Positions 9,335 through 17,354 of a stretch of 62,862 nt of DNA are shown here, piece after piece; the stretch's first letter is position 1, and every line of letters starts with the position of its first letter. The position numbers and the translations under genes are program-made. Location of the stretch: assembly GCA_036376135.1 (NCBI GenBank), contig DASVAW010000044.1, forward strand, positions 1-62,862, in the 5' to 3' direction. The notes below the pieces were generated by a model. That model was not told where the DNA came from. It ran no database searches and saw nothing but the letters and a program-made list of their open reading frames with translations. Origin of the DNA: Candidatus Polarisedimenticolaceae bacterium (lineage in GTDB: Bacteria > Acidobacteriota > Polarisedimenticolia > Polarisedimenticolales > DASRJG01).

Positions 9335-10537
9335 CTACCTCGTGTTCTTCTTCATGAAATCGGCGATCCGCGCCAGACCCTCGTCGATGGCCTCGAACGA
9401 GGAGGCGTACGAGAAGCGGACGTGTTGCCCCTCGCCGGGGATGAGGCTCCCGAAGTGGACGTCGGAGAGCGTCGCCACGCCGGCGTCGTACAGCAGGCGC
9501 TTGCGGAGGTCCTCGCTGTCCGGCGAGCCGACCATCCGGCACGCCTCGTCGACGTTCGGCCAGACGTAGAAGGCGCCCCCCGGCTTCAGGCAGCGGAAGC
9601 CCGGGATCGCGTTCAGTCCGGCGACGATCCTGTCGCGCCGCTTCAGGAAGATCTCGCGCATGTCCTCCGCGGGCTTCTGGCTGGAGTTGAGCGCCTCGAC
9701 GACCGCCCACTGGTTCGGGTGCGGCGGGCACGAGTCGGTGTTGGTGACCCAACGGGTGAACGCGGGCGCGAGCGCCTTGTTCGCCGCATAACCGATCCGC
9801 CAGCCGGTCATCGCGTAGGTCTTCGAGGCCGAGTCCGCGAGGATGGTCCGGTCCTGCATGCCGGCGCAGGCGGCGATCGAGGCGAACGCACCGTCGTAGA
9901 CCAGCGCGGAGTACACCTCGTCGGAGTAGATCCAGAGGTTCTCGTAGTCCGATGCGATGCGGGCGATCTCCTGCAGCTCCTCGCGGCTCAGGAGATTCCC
10001 CGTCGGGTTCCCGGGGCTGCACAGGATCAGCAGGCGCGTGTGCTTGGTGATCTTCCTCCGCAGCTCGTCGACGTCGAAGTTGTACCCGCGCGCCTCGCGC
10101 AGCGGGAGCGGAACGGGCACGGCCCCGTGGGCCTTGATCTGCGCCTCGTAGATCGGGAACCCCGGGTTGGGATAGATCACCTCGTGGCCGGCGCCGTAGT
10201 CGGTGACCGACAACACGCTGTAGCCGATGAACGGCTTCCCGCCGCAGCCGCAGACGACGTCGTCCGGGGCCACTTCGATGCCGCGCGTGCGGGTGAAGTA
10301 GCGGGCGACCGCCTCGCGCAGCGGCGCGATTCCCGGGGACGGCGTGTAGCCGTGTTTCCCCTCGTCGATGGCGCGTTTGGCGGCCTCCTGGATGTGCGTC
10401 GGGGTCGGGAAATCGGGCTGGCCGATGCAAAAGGACACGACCCGCTTGCCCGCGGCCTCGAGCTTGGCGACCTCCGCGAGGACGACGAACGCGTTTTCGG
10501 TTCCGAGGTTTCGTGCGCGGTCGGAGATGGGAAGCAT
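9335..10537 (-). CDS. class I/II pyridoxal-phosphate aminotransferase (aspartate type)
   Basis: 400 residues from the ATG at 10537, which follows GCGGGGGACC; an in-frame TTG at 10570 is the less likely start. PLP Lys K239 in SASKTYAMTGWRIGY, N177 in SPGNPTG, D206 in SDEVYS, and a late Arg in VRFSYASS that binds the substrate alpha-carboxylate. Typical of aspartate/alanine aminotransferases of the AspB group. First gene of an operon with transketolase and the HExxH protein. Its leader holds a 13-bp inverted repeat whose 3' arm runs into the ribosome binding site. Confidence 0.9.
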   Translation of the reverse strand: MLPISDRARNLGTENAFVVLAEVAKLEAAGKRVVSFCIGQPDFPTPTHIQEAAKRAIDEGKHGYTPSPGIAPLREAVARYFTRTRGIEVAPDDVVCGCGGKPFIGYSVLSVTDYGAGHEVIYPNPGFPIYEAQIKAHGAVPVPLPLREARGYNFDVDELRRKITKHTRLLILCSPGNPTGNLLSREELQEIARIASDYENLWIYSDEVYSALVYDGAFASIAACAGMQDRTILADSASKTYAMTGWRIGYAANKALAPAFTRWVTNTDSCPPHPNQWAVVEALNSSQKPAEDMREIFLKRRDRIVAGLNAIPGFRCLKPGGAFYVWPNVDEACRMVGSPDSEDLRKRLLYDAGVATLSDVHFGSLIPGEGQHVRFSYASSFEAIDEGLARIADFMKKNTR

Positions 10538-10543
10538 GGTCCC

Positions 10544-10587
10544 CCGCTTTCCGGCGCTGGTGAGGATCAAAGGACGCCGGAAAGCGG
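10544..10587 (-). promoter_or_regulatory. 13-bp inverted repeat in the aminotransferase leader
   Basis: Perfect complementary arms CCGCTTTCCGGCG (10575-10587 read on the minus strand) and CGCCGGAAAGCGG (10544-10556), with an 18-base loop. The 3' arm ends inside the GCGGGGG ribosome binding site of the ATG at 10537, so a folded leader RNA would cover it. It could also be a protein operator in DNA. The loop contains the alternative TTG start at 10570. Confidence 0.6.
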
Positions 10588-10617
10588 ATTGTAGGAGGCG
10601 GGCGACGAAACGGGCAA

Positions 10618-10644
10618 GGGGCCGGAAGGCGAGCTTCCGGCCCC
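10618..10644 (-). terminator. hairpin terminator after the PDZ gene
   Basis: 11-bp perfect stem GGGGCCGGAAG/CTTCCGGCCCC with a 5-base loop, 14 bp downstream of the PDZ-protein stop codon. Followed on the minus strand by only a weak T-rich run (TTGCCCGTTT), so termination strength is uncertain, but position and stability fit. Confidence 0.65.
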
Positions 10645-10658
10645 GCGATAGGCAAAGG

Positions 10659-11714
10659 TCAGATCGAGCTCCAGGACGACGCCCGGATCGCCGGTGCGGG
10701 CGCCCCGGGCGGCAGCGGCGCCACGGGCGGAACCGGCGGCACGGGCGGAACCGCCAGCCGGTAGGCGCGCGGCCCGGCCGCCTCGTCCTCCTCGATCTTC
10801 GGGAGGTCGGCGCGCAGCTTCACGACCTTGCGGTCGCGCACGACCTCGAGGTCGATGCTCTGGCCGGACTTGCCTCCGATCGCCTCGAGGATCTCGCCCG
10901 CCGAGGAGACCTCCGATCCGTCCACGCGCGTGATCACGTCGCCGACCTTGACCCCGGCCTTCTCCGCGACGCTGCCGGGGAGGACCTTGCCGACGAGAAC
11001 GCCGTGTTCCTCGGGGGCGCCGAGGTGCTCGCGCAGCTCGGGGGTCGTGCGCACGAGCTCGACGCCCAGGCGCGGGCCTCCGCCGGCGAGTCGGATCCTC
11101 AGATGATCGAGCTGCGGCAGTCGCTCGAGCTCGAGCTGGCGGTACTGCTCGGCCATCGCGCGCGCGTCCTCCGCCATCGCGCGCGCGTCCTCCGCCGCCG
11201 CCCACGAGCCCTCGAATCCGGGGGCGAGCACGCGGAACTTGTTCTTGCGCTCGGCGAGCTGCGCCGAGAGGGTCTGCTTCTGCCCGTCCCGCAGGACGTC
11301 GAACCTCACGGTGTCGCCGGCCTTCGAGGCATGGATCATCTCGGTCAACGTCGCGGGACCGTGCACCTTGTCGCCGTTCATGGCGACCACGACGTCGCCT
11401 TTCTTCAGGCCGGCCTTCTCGGCCGGGGAGTCCTTGATGACGCTCGTGACCTTCGCGCCGCTCCCGGCCTCCTGCCCGGCGAGCGTCACGCCCAGCCACG
11501 GGCCGATCGTGACCGCGATCGCTTCGGGCGCCTCGGAGTCGCCGTCCCACTCGAAGACCTGCACCGGCTCGTCGCCCTGCTGGATCACGATCTTCCGCTT
11601 CTCGGCCTTGGGGGCCTCCTGCTCGGCGGCCCAGGTGATTCCCGCGACGAGCGCCGAGAACGCGAGCCCCGCGATCCCGACCCCGCGCAGCCACCGATTC
11701 GAGTCCATCTTCAT
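10659..11714 (-). CDS. periplasmic double-PDZ protein
   Basis: 351 residues with an N-terminal signal or anchor (residues 10-29, WLRGVGIAGLAFSALVAGIT). Two PDZ domains, about 70-150 (GPWLGVTL... SPAEKAGLKKGDVVVAMNGD) and 215-300 (GPRLGVELV... SVAEKAGVKVGDVITRVDG), joined by a helical linker with a duplicated AEDARAM unit. The C-terminus is Pro/Val-rich (VPPVPPVPPVAPLPP). No protease domain is present, so it is not a DegP/HtrA enzyme; probably a scaffold or substrate-recognition protein in the envelope. GGAGGATCGAAACG precedes the ATG at 11714. Divergent from the SDR gene; probably monocistronic, ending at the hairpin at 10618. Confidence 0.82.
   Translation of the reverse strand: MKMDSNRWLRGVGIAGLAFSALVAGITWAAEQEAPKAEKRKIVIQQGDEPVQVFEWDGDSEAPEAIAVTIGPWLGVTLAGQEAGSGAKVTSVIKDSPAEKAGLKKGDVVVAMNGDKVHGPATLTEMIHASKAGDTVRFDVLRDGQKQTLSAQLAERKNKFRVLAPGFEGSWAAAEDARAMAEDARAMAEQYRQLELERLPQLDHLRIRLAGGGPRLGVELVRTTPELREHLGAPEEHGVLVGKVLPGSVAEKAGVKVGDVITRVDGSEVSSAGEILEAIGGKSGQSIDLEVVRDRKVVKLRADLPKIEEDEAAGPRAYRLAVPPVPPVPPVAPLPPGAPAPAIRASSWSSI
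11152..11193. repeat. 21-bp tandem duplication inside the PDZ gene
   Basis: Two exact copies of a 21-bp unit (11152-11172 and 11173-11193), in frame, encoding the duplicated AEDARAM heptad in the inter-PDZ helical linker. Likely slipped-strand expansion; copy number may vary between strains. Confidence 0.85.
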
Positions 11715-11776
11715 CGTTTCGATCCTCCGCCCCCTGCTACGCCCGGGGGTGCGCGAAAGTCGACTACCATCCCGCC

Positions 11777-12595
11777 GTGATCGACGAACACGCCTTCCGC
11801 GGCCGGATCGCCCTCGTCACCGGCGGGGGGACGGGGCTCGGCCTCGAGATCTCCCGCTCCCTCGCCCGGCGCGGGGCGAAAGTCACCCTCGCGAGCCGGA
11901 GCGCGGAGCATCTGGAGGCGGGGCGGCGGACCCTGGCCGAGGGCGGCGCCGAGGCCGCCGCCATCCCGTGCGACGTGCGCGACCCCCATGCGGTGCGTCG
12001 CCTCGTCGCCGCGGTCCGGGAGCGCTTCGGCGGACTCGACGTCGTCGTGAACAACGCCGCGGGGAACTTCGTCCGCCCCGCCGAGCGCCTCCCCGAAAAG
12101 GCGTTCGCCAACGTCGTGGACATCGTCCTCAACGGGACCTTCAACGTCTCCCGCGCCGCCGGGAACGCGATGATCGCGCAGGGACGCGGCGGGGTCATCC
12201 TGAACGTCGTCGCGACCTACGCCTGGACGGGAGGCCCCGGCACCGTCCACTCCGCGTGCGCGAAGGCGGGCGTCCTCGCGATGACCCGGACCCTGGCCGT
12301 CGAGTGGGCGCGTCACGGGATCCGCGTCGTCGCGGTCGCCCCGGGACCGTTCGACTCGTCGGGGGCGGCGGACCGGTTGTGGCCGTCGTCGGAGCTCGAG
12401 GAGCGGGTCCGCGCCGCGATCCCCCTCGGGCGATTCGCGAAACGGGAGGAGGTCGCGGAGGCCGCCGCCTGGTTGTGCTCCGACTCCGCCGCGTACGTCA
12501 CGGGCGATTGCCTGACGATCGACGGCGGCGCCTGGCTGGGGCGAGGAATCCTCGGCGCGGACGAGCCGATCCCGGTGGTGAGGAGGCGGCGATGA
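11777..12595 (+). CDS. SDR oxidoreductase, 2,4-dienoyl-CoA reductase-like
   Basis: 272 residues from a GTG. Rossmann motif TGGGTGLG (15-22) and VNNAAGNF (91-98). The catalytic region reads TYAWTG...SACAKAG: Y148 and K163 match the Tyr/Lys pair of NADPH 2,4-dienoyl-CoA reductases rather than the usual YxxxK of SDRs, and NNAAGNFVRPAE is also typical of that group. It would reduce double bonds of polyunsaturated acyl-CoAs before beta-oxidation, fitting the hydroxyacyl-CoA dehydrogenases elsewhere in the window. TACCAT at 11765-11770 is seven bases before the GTG, suggesting a leaderless message. Overlaps the next gene by 4 bp. Confidence 0.85.
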   Translation: MIDEHAFRGRIALVTGGGTGLGLEISRSLARRGAKVTLASRSAEHLEAGRRTLAEGGAEAAAIPCDVRDPHAVRRLVAAVRERFGGLDVVVNNAAGNFVRPAERLPEKAFANVVDIVLNGTFNVSRAAGNAMIAQGRGGVILNVVATYAWTGGPGTVHSACAKAGVLAMTRTLAVEWARHGIRVVAVAPGPFDSSGAADRLWPSSELEERVRAAIPLGRFAKREEVAEAAAWLCSDSAAYVTGDCLTIDGGAWLGRGILGADEPIPVVRRRR

Positions 12596-14286
12596 AACGG
12601 GCCCTGGTCCTGGCGGCGGCGCTCGCGACGATCCCGGGGAGCCATGCCTCCCGCGGAGAAGGAAAGATGTTCGCCACGCGCTCGGTGGTGCACGCCCGTC
12701 ACGGAATGGTCGCCTCGTCCCATCCCCTGGCGACGCAGATCGGCCTCGACGTCCTGAAGGCCGGAGGAACCGCCGTCGATGCGGCGATCGCGGTGAACGC
12801 GGCGCTGGGGTTTCTCGAGCCGGTCGCCTGCGGCATCGGGGGCGATCTCTTCGCCCTCGTGTGGGACGCGAAGACCGGGACCCTGCACGGGCTCAACGCC
12901 TCCGGTCGCGCCCCCGCCGCCGTCCGTGCGGACGCGATCCCCGCGGAACCCGACGGCACGATTCCGCTCTTCTCCCCCTACGCCTGGACGGTCCCCGGAG
13001 CCGTGGACGGCTGGTTCGCCCTGCACGCGAAGTTCGGCCGCCTTCCGATGAAGGAGGTCCTCGCCGGACCGATCCGCTCCGCGCGCGAAGGGGAGCCGGT
13101 TCCGCAGGTGATCGCCGCCGCCTGGGCGCGCGGCGGCGCGCTGCACCGGGACAAGCCGGGGTTCGCGGCGGTCTTCCTTCCCGAGGGGCGCGCCCCGCGC
13201 GACGGGGAGGTCTTCCGGAATCCCGCGCTCGCGAAGGCTTACGAGCTTCTCGCGGAACAGGGACGCGACGGGTATTACCGCGGCCCGATCGCCGACGCGC
13301 TCGACGCGTATTCCCGGGAGGTCGGCGGGTTCCTGCGCAAGGAGGACCTCGCCGCCAACCGTCCGACCTGGGTCGAGCCGATCGCGACGACCTATCGCGG
13401 GGTCACCCTCTACGAGATCCCGCCCAACGGGCAGGGGCTCGCCGCCCTCGAGATGCTCAACCTCCTCGAGGGATTCGACCTCGCGTCGATGGGGCGCGAC
13501 TCTGCGGAGTTCTGGCACGTGATGATCGAGGCGAAGAAGCTCGCCTTCGAGGACCGCGCCCGTTTCATCGCCGATCCGGAGTTCGCGAAGGTGCCGATCG
13601 AGGGGCTCCTCTCGAAAGCGTACGCCCGGGAGCGCGCGAAGCTCCTCGACCGCAAGCGCGCCACGGCGCGTCTCGAGCCGGGCTCGCCGCGATTCGGCTC
13701 GGGGGACACGACGATCCTCGTGACCGCGGACGCCGCGGGGAACATGGTCTCCCTCATCCAGAGCAACTACGCCGGGTTCGGCTCGGGGTACGCGCTCGCC
13801 CCCTACGGCTTCGGCCTGCACAACCGCGGCGCGCAGTTCGACCTGAAGCCCGGGCGCGCCAACTCCCTGCAGCCCGGCAAGCGCCCCTTCCACACGATCA
13901 TCCCCGCGTTCGCGATGCGCGACGGGAAGCCCTGGCTCGCCTTCGGTCTCATGGGGGGCGACATGCAGCCCCAGGGGCACGTGCAGGTCCTCGTGAACCT
14001 CGTCGACTTCGGGATGAACCTGCAGGAGGCGGGCGACGCGCCGCGCTTCTACCATACCGACTCGTCGGAGCCGACGGGCACGCTCATGACCGACGGCGGC
14101 GTGCTCGCCCTCGAGCCCGGGGTCCCCGCCGAGGTGCGGCGCGAGCTCGCCCGGCGCGGGCACAGGATCCAGGAGCAACCCGCGGGGGCGTTCGGCGGGT
14201 ACCAGGCGATCGCGCGGGACCCCGCGACCGGGATCCTCTCGGGGGCCAGCGAGTCCCGGAAGGACGGGTGCGCGGCCGGGTATTAG
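12592..14286 (+). CDS. ggt: gamma-glutamyltransferase (gamma-glutamyltranspeptidase)
   Basis: 564 residues. Signal peptide about 1-20 (MKRALVLAAALATIPGSHAS). The precursor cleaves itself before a threonine that becomes the nucleophile; here that is T373 in GSGDTTILVT, and DAAIAVNAALGFLEPVACGIGGDLFALVWD is the classical N-terminal motif. The C-terminal LMGGDMQPQGHVQVLVNLVDFGM is diagnostic for the family. It hydrolyses or transfers gamma-glutamyl groups such as those of glutathione, in the periplasm. The ATG at 12592 follows AGGAGGCGGCG and overlaps the SDR stop (ATGA), so the two are translationally coupled, an unusual pairing. No clear terminator follows. Confidence 0.93.
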   Translation: MKRALVLAAALATIPGSHASRGEGKMFATRSVVHARHGMVASSHPLATQIGLDVLKAGGTAVDAAIAVNAALGFLEPVACGIGGDLFALVWDAKTGTLHGLNASGRAPAAVRADAIPAEPDGTIPLFSPYAWTVPGAVDGWFALHAKFGRLPMKEVLAGPIRSAREGEPVPQVIAAAWARGGALHRDKPGFAAVFLPEGRAPRDGEVFRNPALAKAYELLAEQGRDGYYRGPIADALDAYSREVGGFLRKEDLAANRPTWVEPIATTYRGVTLYEIPPNGQGLAALEMLNLLEGFDLASMGRDSAEFWHVMIEAKKLAFEDRARFIADPEFAKVPIEGLLSKAYARERAKLLDRKRATARLEPGSPRFGSGDTTILVTADAAGNMVSLIQSNYAGFGSGYALAPYGFGLHNRGAQFDLKPGRANSLQPGKRPFHTIIPAFAMRDGKPWLAFGLMGGDMQPQGHVQVLVNLVDFGMNLQEAGDAPRFYHTDSSEPTGTLMTDGGVLALEPGVPAEVRRELARRGHRIQEQPAGAFGGYQAIARDPATGILSGASESRKDGCAAGY

Positions 14287-14364
14287 GGGCGAGTGGACGC
14301 GGAGTTCACGAGGACCTAACTTCGGGGGCGTACATTCGAGAACGTAAGTAAGGATGGGTCCCCG

Positions 14365-14583
14365 ATGACGAAGTTCGTGTTCCTCACCGACGAGCCCGAG
14401 AAAGTACGCCGCGCCTGGGGCGCCGCATGCGAATGGACCGTGACCGCCTTCGAGTCCGCGGCCGACGCGTTGTTCTGGGAGCGCCAGATGTGCCGCGCCG
14501 GTGCCGTGGCGCTCGAGGGCCAGGGCTTCCACTTCGGCGTGGTCGCTATCGCAGCGCCGACGTCAACCACGGGACGTAGGTGA
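14365..14583 (+). CDS. small hypothetical protein
   Basis: 72 codons: MTKFVFLTDEPEKVRRAWGAA, then an alpha/beta-like stretch and a short basic tail. Preceded by an AAGGA-type site 14 bases upstream and lying in the 259-base space between ggt and the transporter, with its last 38 bases overlapping the opposing tatQM 3' end. No family recognised. The balanced composition of the first 60 residues, unlike the Arg/Pro-rich antisense frames around it, suggests a real gene, but evidence is thin. The 78 bases before it hold an imperfect dyad around TTCGAGAA (14335-14342) and nothing else I can identify. Confidence 0.4.
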   Translation: MTKFVFLTDEPEKVRRAWGAACEWTVTAFESAADALFWERQMCRAGAVALEGQGFHFGVVAIAAPTSTTGRR

Positions 14584-16336
14584 TCAGCAGCACCGACGCC
14601 AGCAGGACCGCCAGCATCGGCACCGTCGCCCGGTAGACCTCCGGCAGGGGCTTCTCGAACCGGTACGAGGCCAGGAAGAGGTTCATTCCGACGGGCGGGG
14701 TGAGGTAGCCGAGCTCCATGTTCGCGAGGAAGATCACGCCGAGGTGGACGGGATCGATCCCGTACGCCGCACCGATCGGCGCGATCAGGGGCACGACCAC
14801 GACGATCGCCGAGAAGATGTCCATCAGGCAGCCGACCACGAGCAGGAAGGCGTTGAGCAGGAGCAGGAACATCGCCGGCGACGCGACGATCCCCTGGACC
14901 CACGCGACGCCGCGGGTCGGGATCTCCGCGTCGATCAGGTAGTTGGTGAAGCCGAGGGCGACGCCGAGGATCAGCAGGACGCCCCCCATCAACACGCCGC
15001 ACTTCGCCGCGACCCGACGCAGGTCCCCGCGCACCCTCAGGTCGCGGTAGACGAACGTCTCGACGACGAAGGCGTACAGCGCCGTCGCGGCGGCGACCTC
15101 GACGAGGGTCGCGAAGCCGCCGAACAACCCGACCAGGACCACGACCGGGAGGGCAAGCTCCCACTTCGCCTGCCACACCGCGTCCGCCGCGGCGCGCGGA
15201 TCGAACGGCGGCCGCGAGGCGGCCCCTCCGCCCTGCAGGATCACGCCGAACACCCCGGCGAAGCCGAGCATCACGAAGCCCGGGAGCAGGCCCCCGAGGA
15301 ACATCTCGTCGACGGGGGTCTTCGCGGTGATGCCGTACAGGATCACGGGGAGGCTCGGCGGGAAGAGCAGTCCCAGCGACCCCGCTCCCGTCAGAAGCCC
15401 GAGGGCCCTTCGCTCCGAGTACCGCGCCGCGACGAGGACCGGCATCAGCAGTCCGCCCAGGGCGAGGATCGTCACCCCCGAGGCCCCGGTGAACGACGTG
15501 AAGAAGGCGCAGACGAGCACGGTCGCGATCGCGGGGCCGCCGCGCATCCATCCGGTGAGCTCCTGGAACACGCGGACGAGGCGCTGCGACGCGCCCCCCT
15601 CCGCGAGGAAGTACCCCGCGAGGGTGAAGAGCGGAATCGTGGGGAGCATCGCCTGACGCGTCATCCGGTACGTCTCGACCGGAACCGCGGCGATCGGGAC
15701 GTCGGCCTGGCGGAACAGCAGCAGCGCCGCCCCGCCGAGCGTCGTGAAGACCGGGGCGCCGAGCGCGGTCGCGATCGCGAGCGTCGCCATCCCCGGCCAG
15801 AAGAGCGTCGTCGGGGAGGCCCGGAGGAGCGCGACGAAGACGCCGATCCCGATCCCCGCGGCGAGGAGCCGACCCCGCGTCGACTCCGAGGCGCCGGTCG
15901 CGAGGCGCACCGCGACGATCGCGAAGCCGGTCGGGAGGGCGAGCTGGACGACCCAGACGGGAACTCCGAAGGCGACGATGGCGGGCGAGCCTCGCTCCGC
16001 CAGGACGACGTCCGCCGCCGCGCGGGCGAGCGCCGCCGAGATCCCCGCGGCGACGCCGCCCGCGATCCCGTTCGCGGTCGCGCGGGCGCGCGGGGGAAAC
16101 AGGTCCACCCCCGTCGACAGCGACAGCAGCTTTCCTTCGCGGGCGGCGAGGGCGCCGCCGAACATGGCGGCGACGAGGGTGAGATGCTGCACGATCGGCG
16201 TCGCGCCCGTGATCCCGGTCCCCGTGGCCTTGCGAAGGACGATCTCCGCGAGGGGAATCGCGGCCATCAGGAGCAGGCACGCCGCGACGAGGCCGTCCTC
16301 GAAGGCGTGAAGCGCGCGCAGGACCCTCGCGATCAT
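14546..16336 (-). CDS. TRAP transporter fused small and large permease (DctQ-DctM / TatQM)
   Basis: 596 residues. Residues 1 to about 155 form the four-helix DctQ-like part (LLMAAIPLAEIVLRK, TPIVQHLTLVAAMFGGALAAREGKL). About 165-596 form the DctM-like secondary transporter, with many helices and motifs such as FTSFTGASGVTILALGGLLMP, LLFPPSLPVILYG and ANMELGYLTPPVGMN. It imports a substrate delivered by the periplasmic binding protein using an ion gradient. Fusion of Q and M is common and matches the organisation in TatT-associated systems. ATG at 16336 overlaps the TatP stop by 4 bp. Last gene of the hutU operon. Confidence 0.92.
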   Translation of the reverse strand: MIARVLRALHAFEDGLVAACLLLMAAIPLAEIVLRKATGTGITGATPIVQHLTLVAAMFGGALAAREGKLLSLSTGVDLFPPRARATANGIAGGVAAGISAALARAAADVVLAERGSPAIVAFGVPVWVVQLALPTGFAIVAVRLATGASESTRGRLLAAGIGIGVFVALLRASPTTLFWPGMATLAIATALGAPVFTTLGGAALLLFRQADVPIAAVPVETYRMTRQAMLPTIPLFTLAGYFLAEGGASQRLVRVFQELTGWMRGGPAIATVLVCAFFTSFTGASGVTILALGGLLMPVLVAARYSERRALGLLTGAGSLGLLFPPSLPVILYGITAKTPVDEMFLGGLLPGFVMLGFAGVFGVILQGGGAASRPPFDPRAAADAVWQAKWELALPVVVLVGLFGGFATLVEVAAATALYAFVVETFVYRDLRVRGDLRRVAAKCGVLMGGVLLILGVALGFTNYLIDAEIPTRGVAWVQGIVASPAMFLLLLNAFLLVVGCLMDIFSAIVVVVPLIAPIGAAYGIDPVHLGVIFLANMELGYLTPPVGMNLFLASYRFEKPLPEVYRATVPMLAVLLASVLLITYVPWLTSALR

Positions 16337-17343
16337 CGAGCGTTCGCGCGATACGCCTCGACGTCCTTGCGCACGGCGTCGAAGACGTCGGCGGGGACGA
16401 TCCTCCCGCGGATGTCCCCCCAGTTCGCCTCGGCGATCGCCTGCCACGCCGCGAGGTCCGCCGCCGACGGGGTCACGACCTTGAGACCTCGTTCCTTCAT
16501 GCGCGCGATCGCCTCCTCGTTCGACCCGCGGATCTCGGCCTTCAGCCTCTCCCCCGCCTCGCGGGCCGCCTCGAGCAGCGCGGGCTTCGCCGCCTCGGGG
16601 ATCTGGTCCCACGCGCGTTTCGTGACGACGGTCGCGCCGATGAGCGGCGCCCAACGGACCTCGGTCATGTTCGGAGCGAGCGCGAACCACTGCGAGGCCA
16701 GTGCGAGCAGCGGCGTCGTCGGAACCGCGCGGATCAGCCCGGTCTGCAGCGACGGGAGAATCTCGTTCGAGGCGAGCGGGACGGGACGAAACCCGGCCTT
16801 CTTGTAGAGCTCCACCCCGGCGTTGTCGCCCCCCCACACGAAGATCGGCTGCGGGCGCAGCGCCGCGGGGTTCGGCGCGGGGTCCTTCGTGAAGAAGCAG
16901 ACCCAGCCGCCGTCCCCCCAGTTGAGGACGAGGAACCCCCGGTCCGCGAGCCGTTTCTCGAGCAGCGGCCGGAGCGCCGCGCGCGCGTGGTCGAGCTCCT
17001 CGTACGACCGGAACATCATCGGAATCTGGAACGCCCGCAACGACGGGTCGATCTGCGCGAGCCCTTCGGTGGAGAGCGACGCCGCATGGAACTGGCCGAT
17101 CCTCAGCTTCGACACGGCGTCGGGCTCGTCCCCCGCGATGCCGCCGGCGAAGATCCTCAGCTTCACCCCGCCGGCGGGCGCCGATTTCCACTTCTCGCCC
17201 ATGTCCTGGAGGATCCGGTGCCAGGACGACCCCTCGGGGATCACGGTCGCCAGCTTGATTTCGACCGACCGGTTCGCGGGGGCCTGGCCGAGCCCGAGGG
17301 CGCCCGCGCCGAGAATCAGAGCCAAGACGATCGGTCGTCGCAT
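16333..17343 (-). CDS. TRAP transporter periplasmic binding protein (DctP/TatP type)
   Basis: 336 residues. Signal peptide about 1-24 (MRRPIVLALILGAGALGLG); mature start VEIKLATVIPEGSSWHRIL is typical of DctP. The usual 'LKGLKIR' segment that carries the carboxylate-binding Arg is replaced by LRPQPIFVWGGDNA, so the canonical Arg is absent, as expected for TatP proteins with non-carboxylate or hydrophobic ligands. EILPSLQTGLIRAV is the conserved hinge motif. The gene sits between a TatT-type lipoprotein (11 bp upstream) and the fused permease (4-bp overlap). Confidence 0.9.
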   Translation of the reverse strand: MRRPIVLALILGAGALGLGQAPANRSVEIKLATVIPEGSSWHRILQDMGEKWKSAPAGGVKLRIFAGGIAGDEPDAVSKLRIGQFHAASLSTEGLAQIDPSLRAFQIPMMFRSYEELDHARAALRPLLEKRLADRGFLVLNWGDGGWVCFFTKDPAPNPAALRPQPIFVWGGDNAGVELYKKAGFRPVPLASNEILPSLQTGLIRAVPTTPLLALASQWFALAPNMTEVRWAPLIGATVVTKRAWDQIPEAAKPALLEAAREAGERLKAEIRGSNEEAIARMKERGLKVVTPSAADLAAWQAIAEANWGDIRGRIVPADVFDAVRKDVEAYRANAR

Positions 17344-17354
17344 CCCGGACCTCC

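Noticed and set aside
5772-10655. A single 1627-codon open frame on the minus strand
   Set aside because: Only its last 396 codons are protein-like (the HExxH gene). The rest is an antisense or out-of-frame reading of transketolase and aminotransferase, rich in Arg/Pro/Gly, as expected at this GC content.
14330-14345. SOS/LexA-type box around TTCGAGAA upstream of the 72-codon gene
   Set aside because: The dyad is imperfect (10 of 14) and matches no LexA consensus I can name with confidence.
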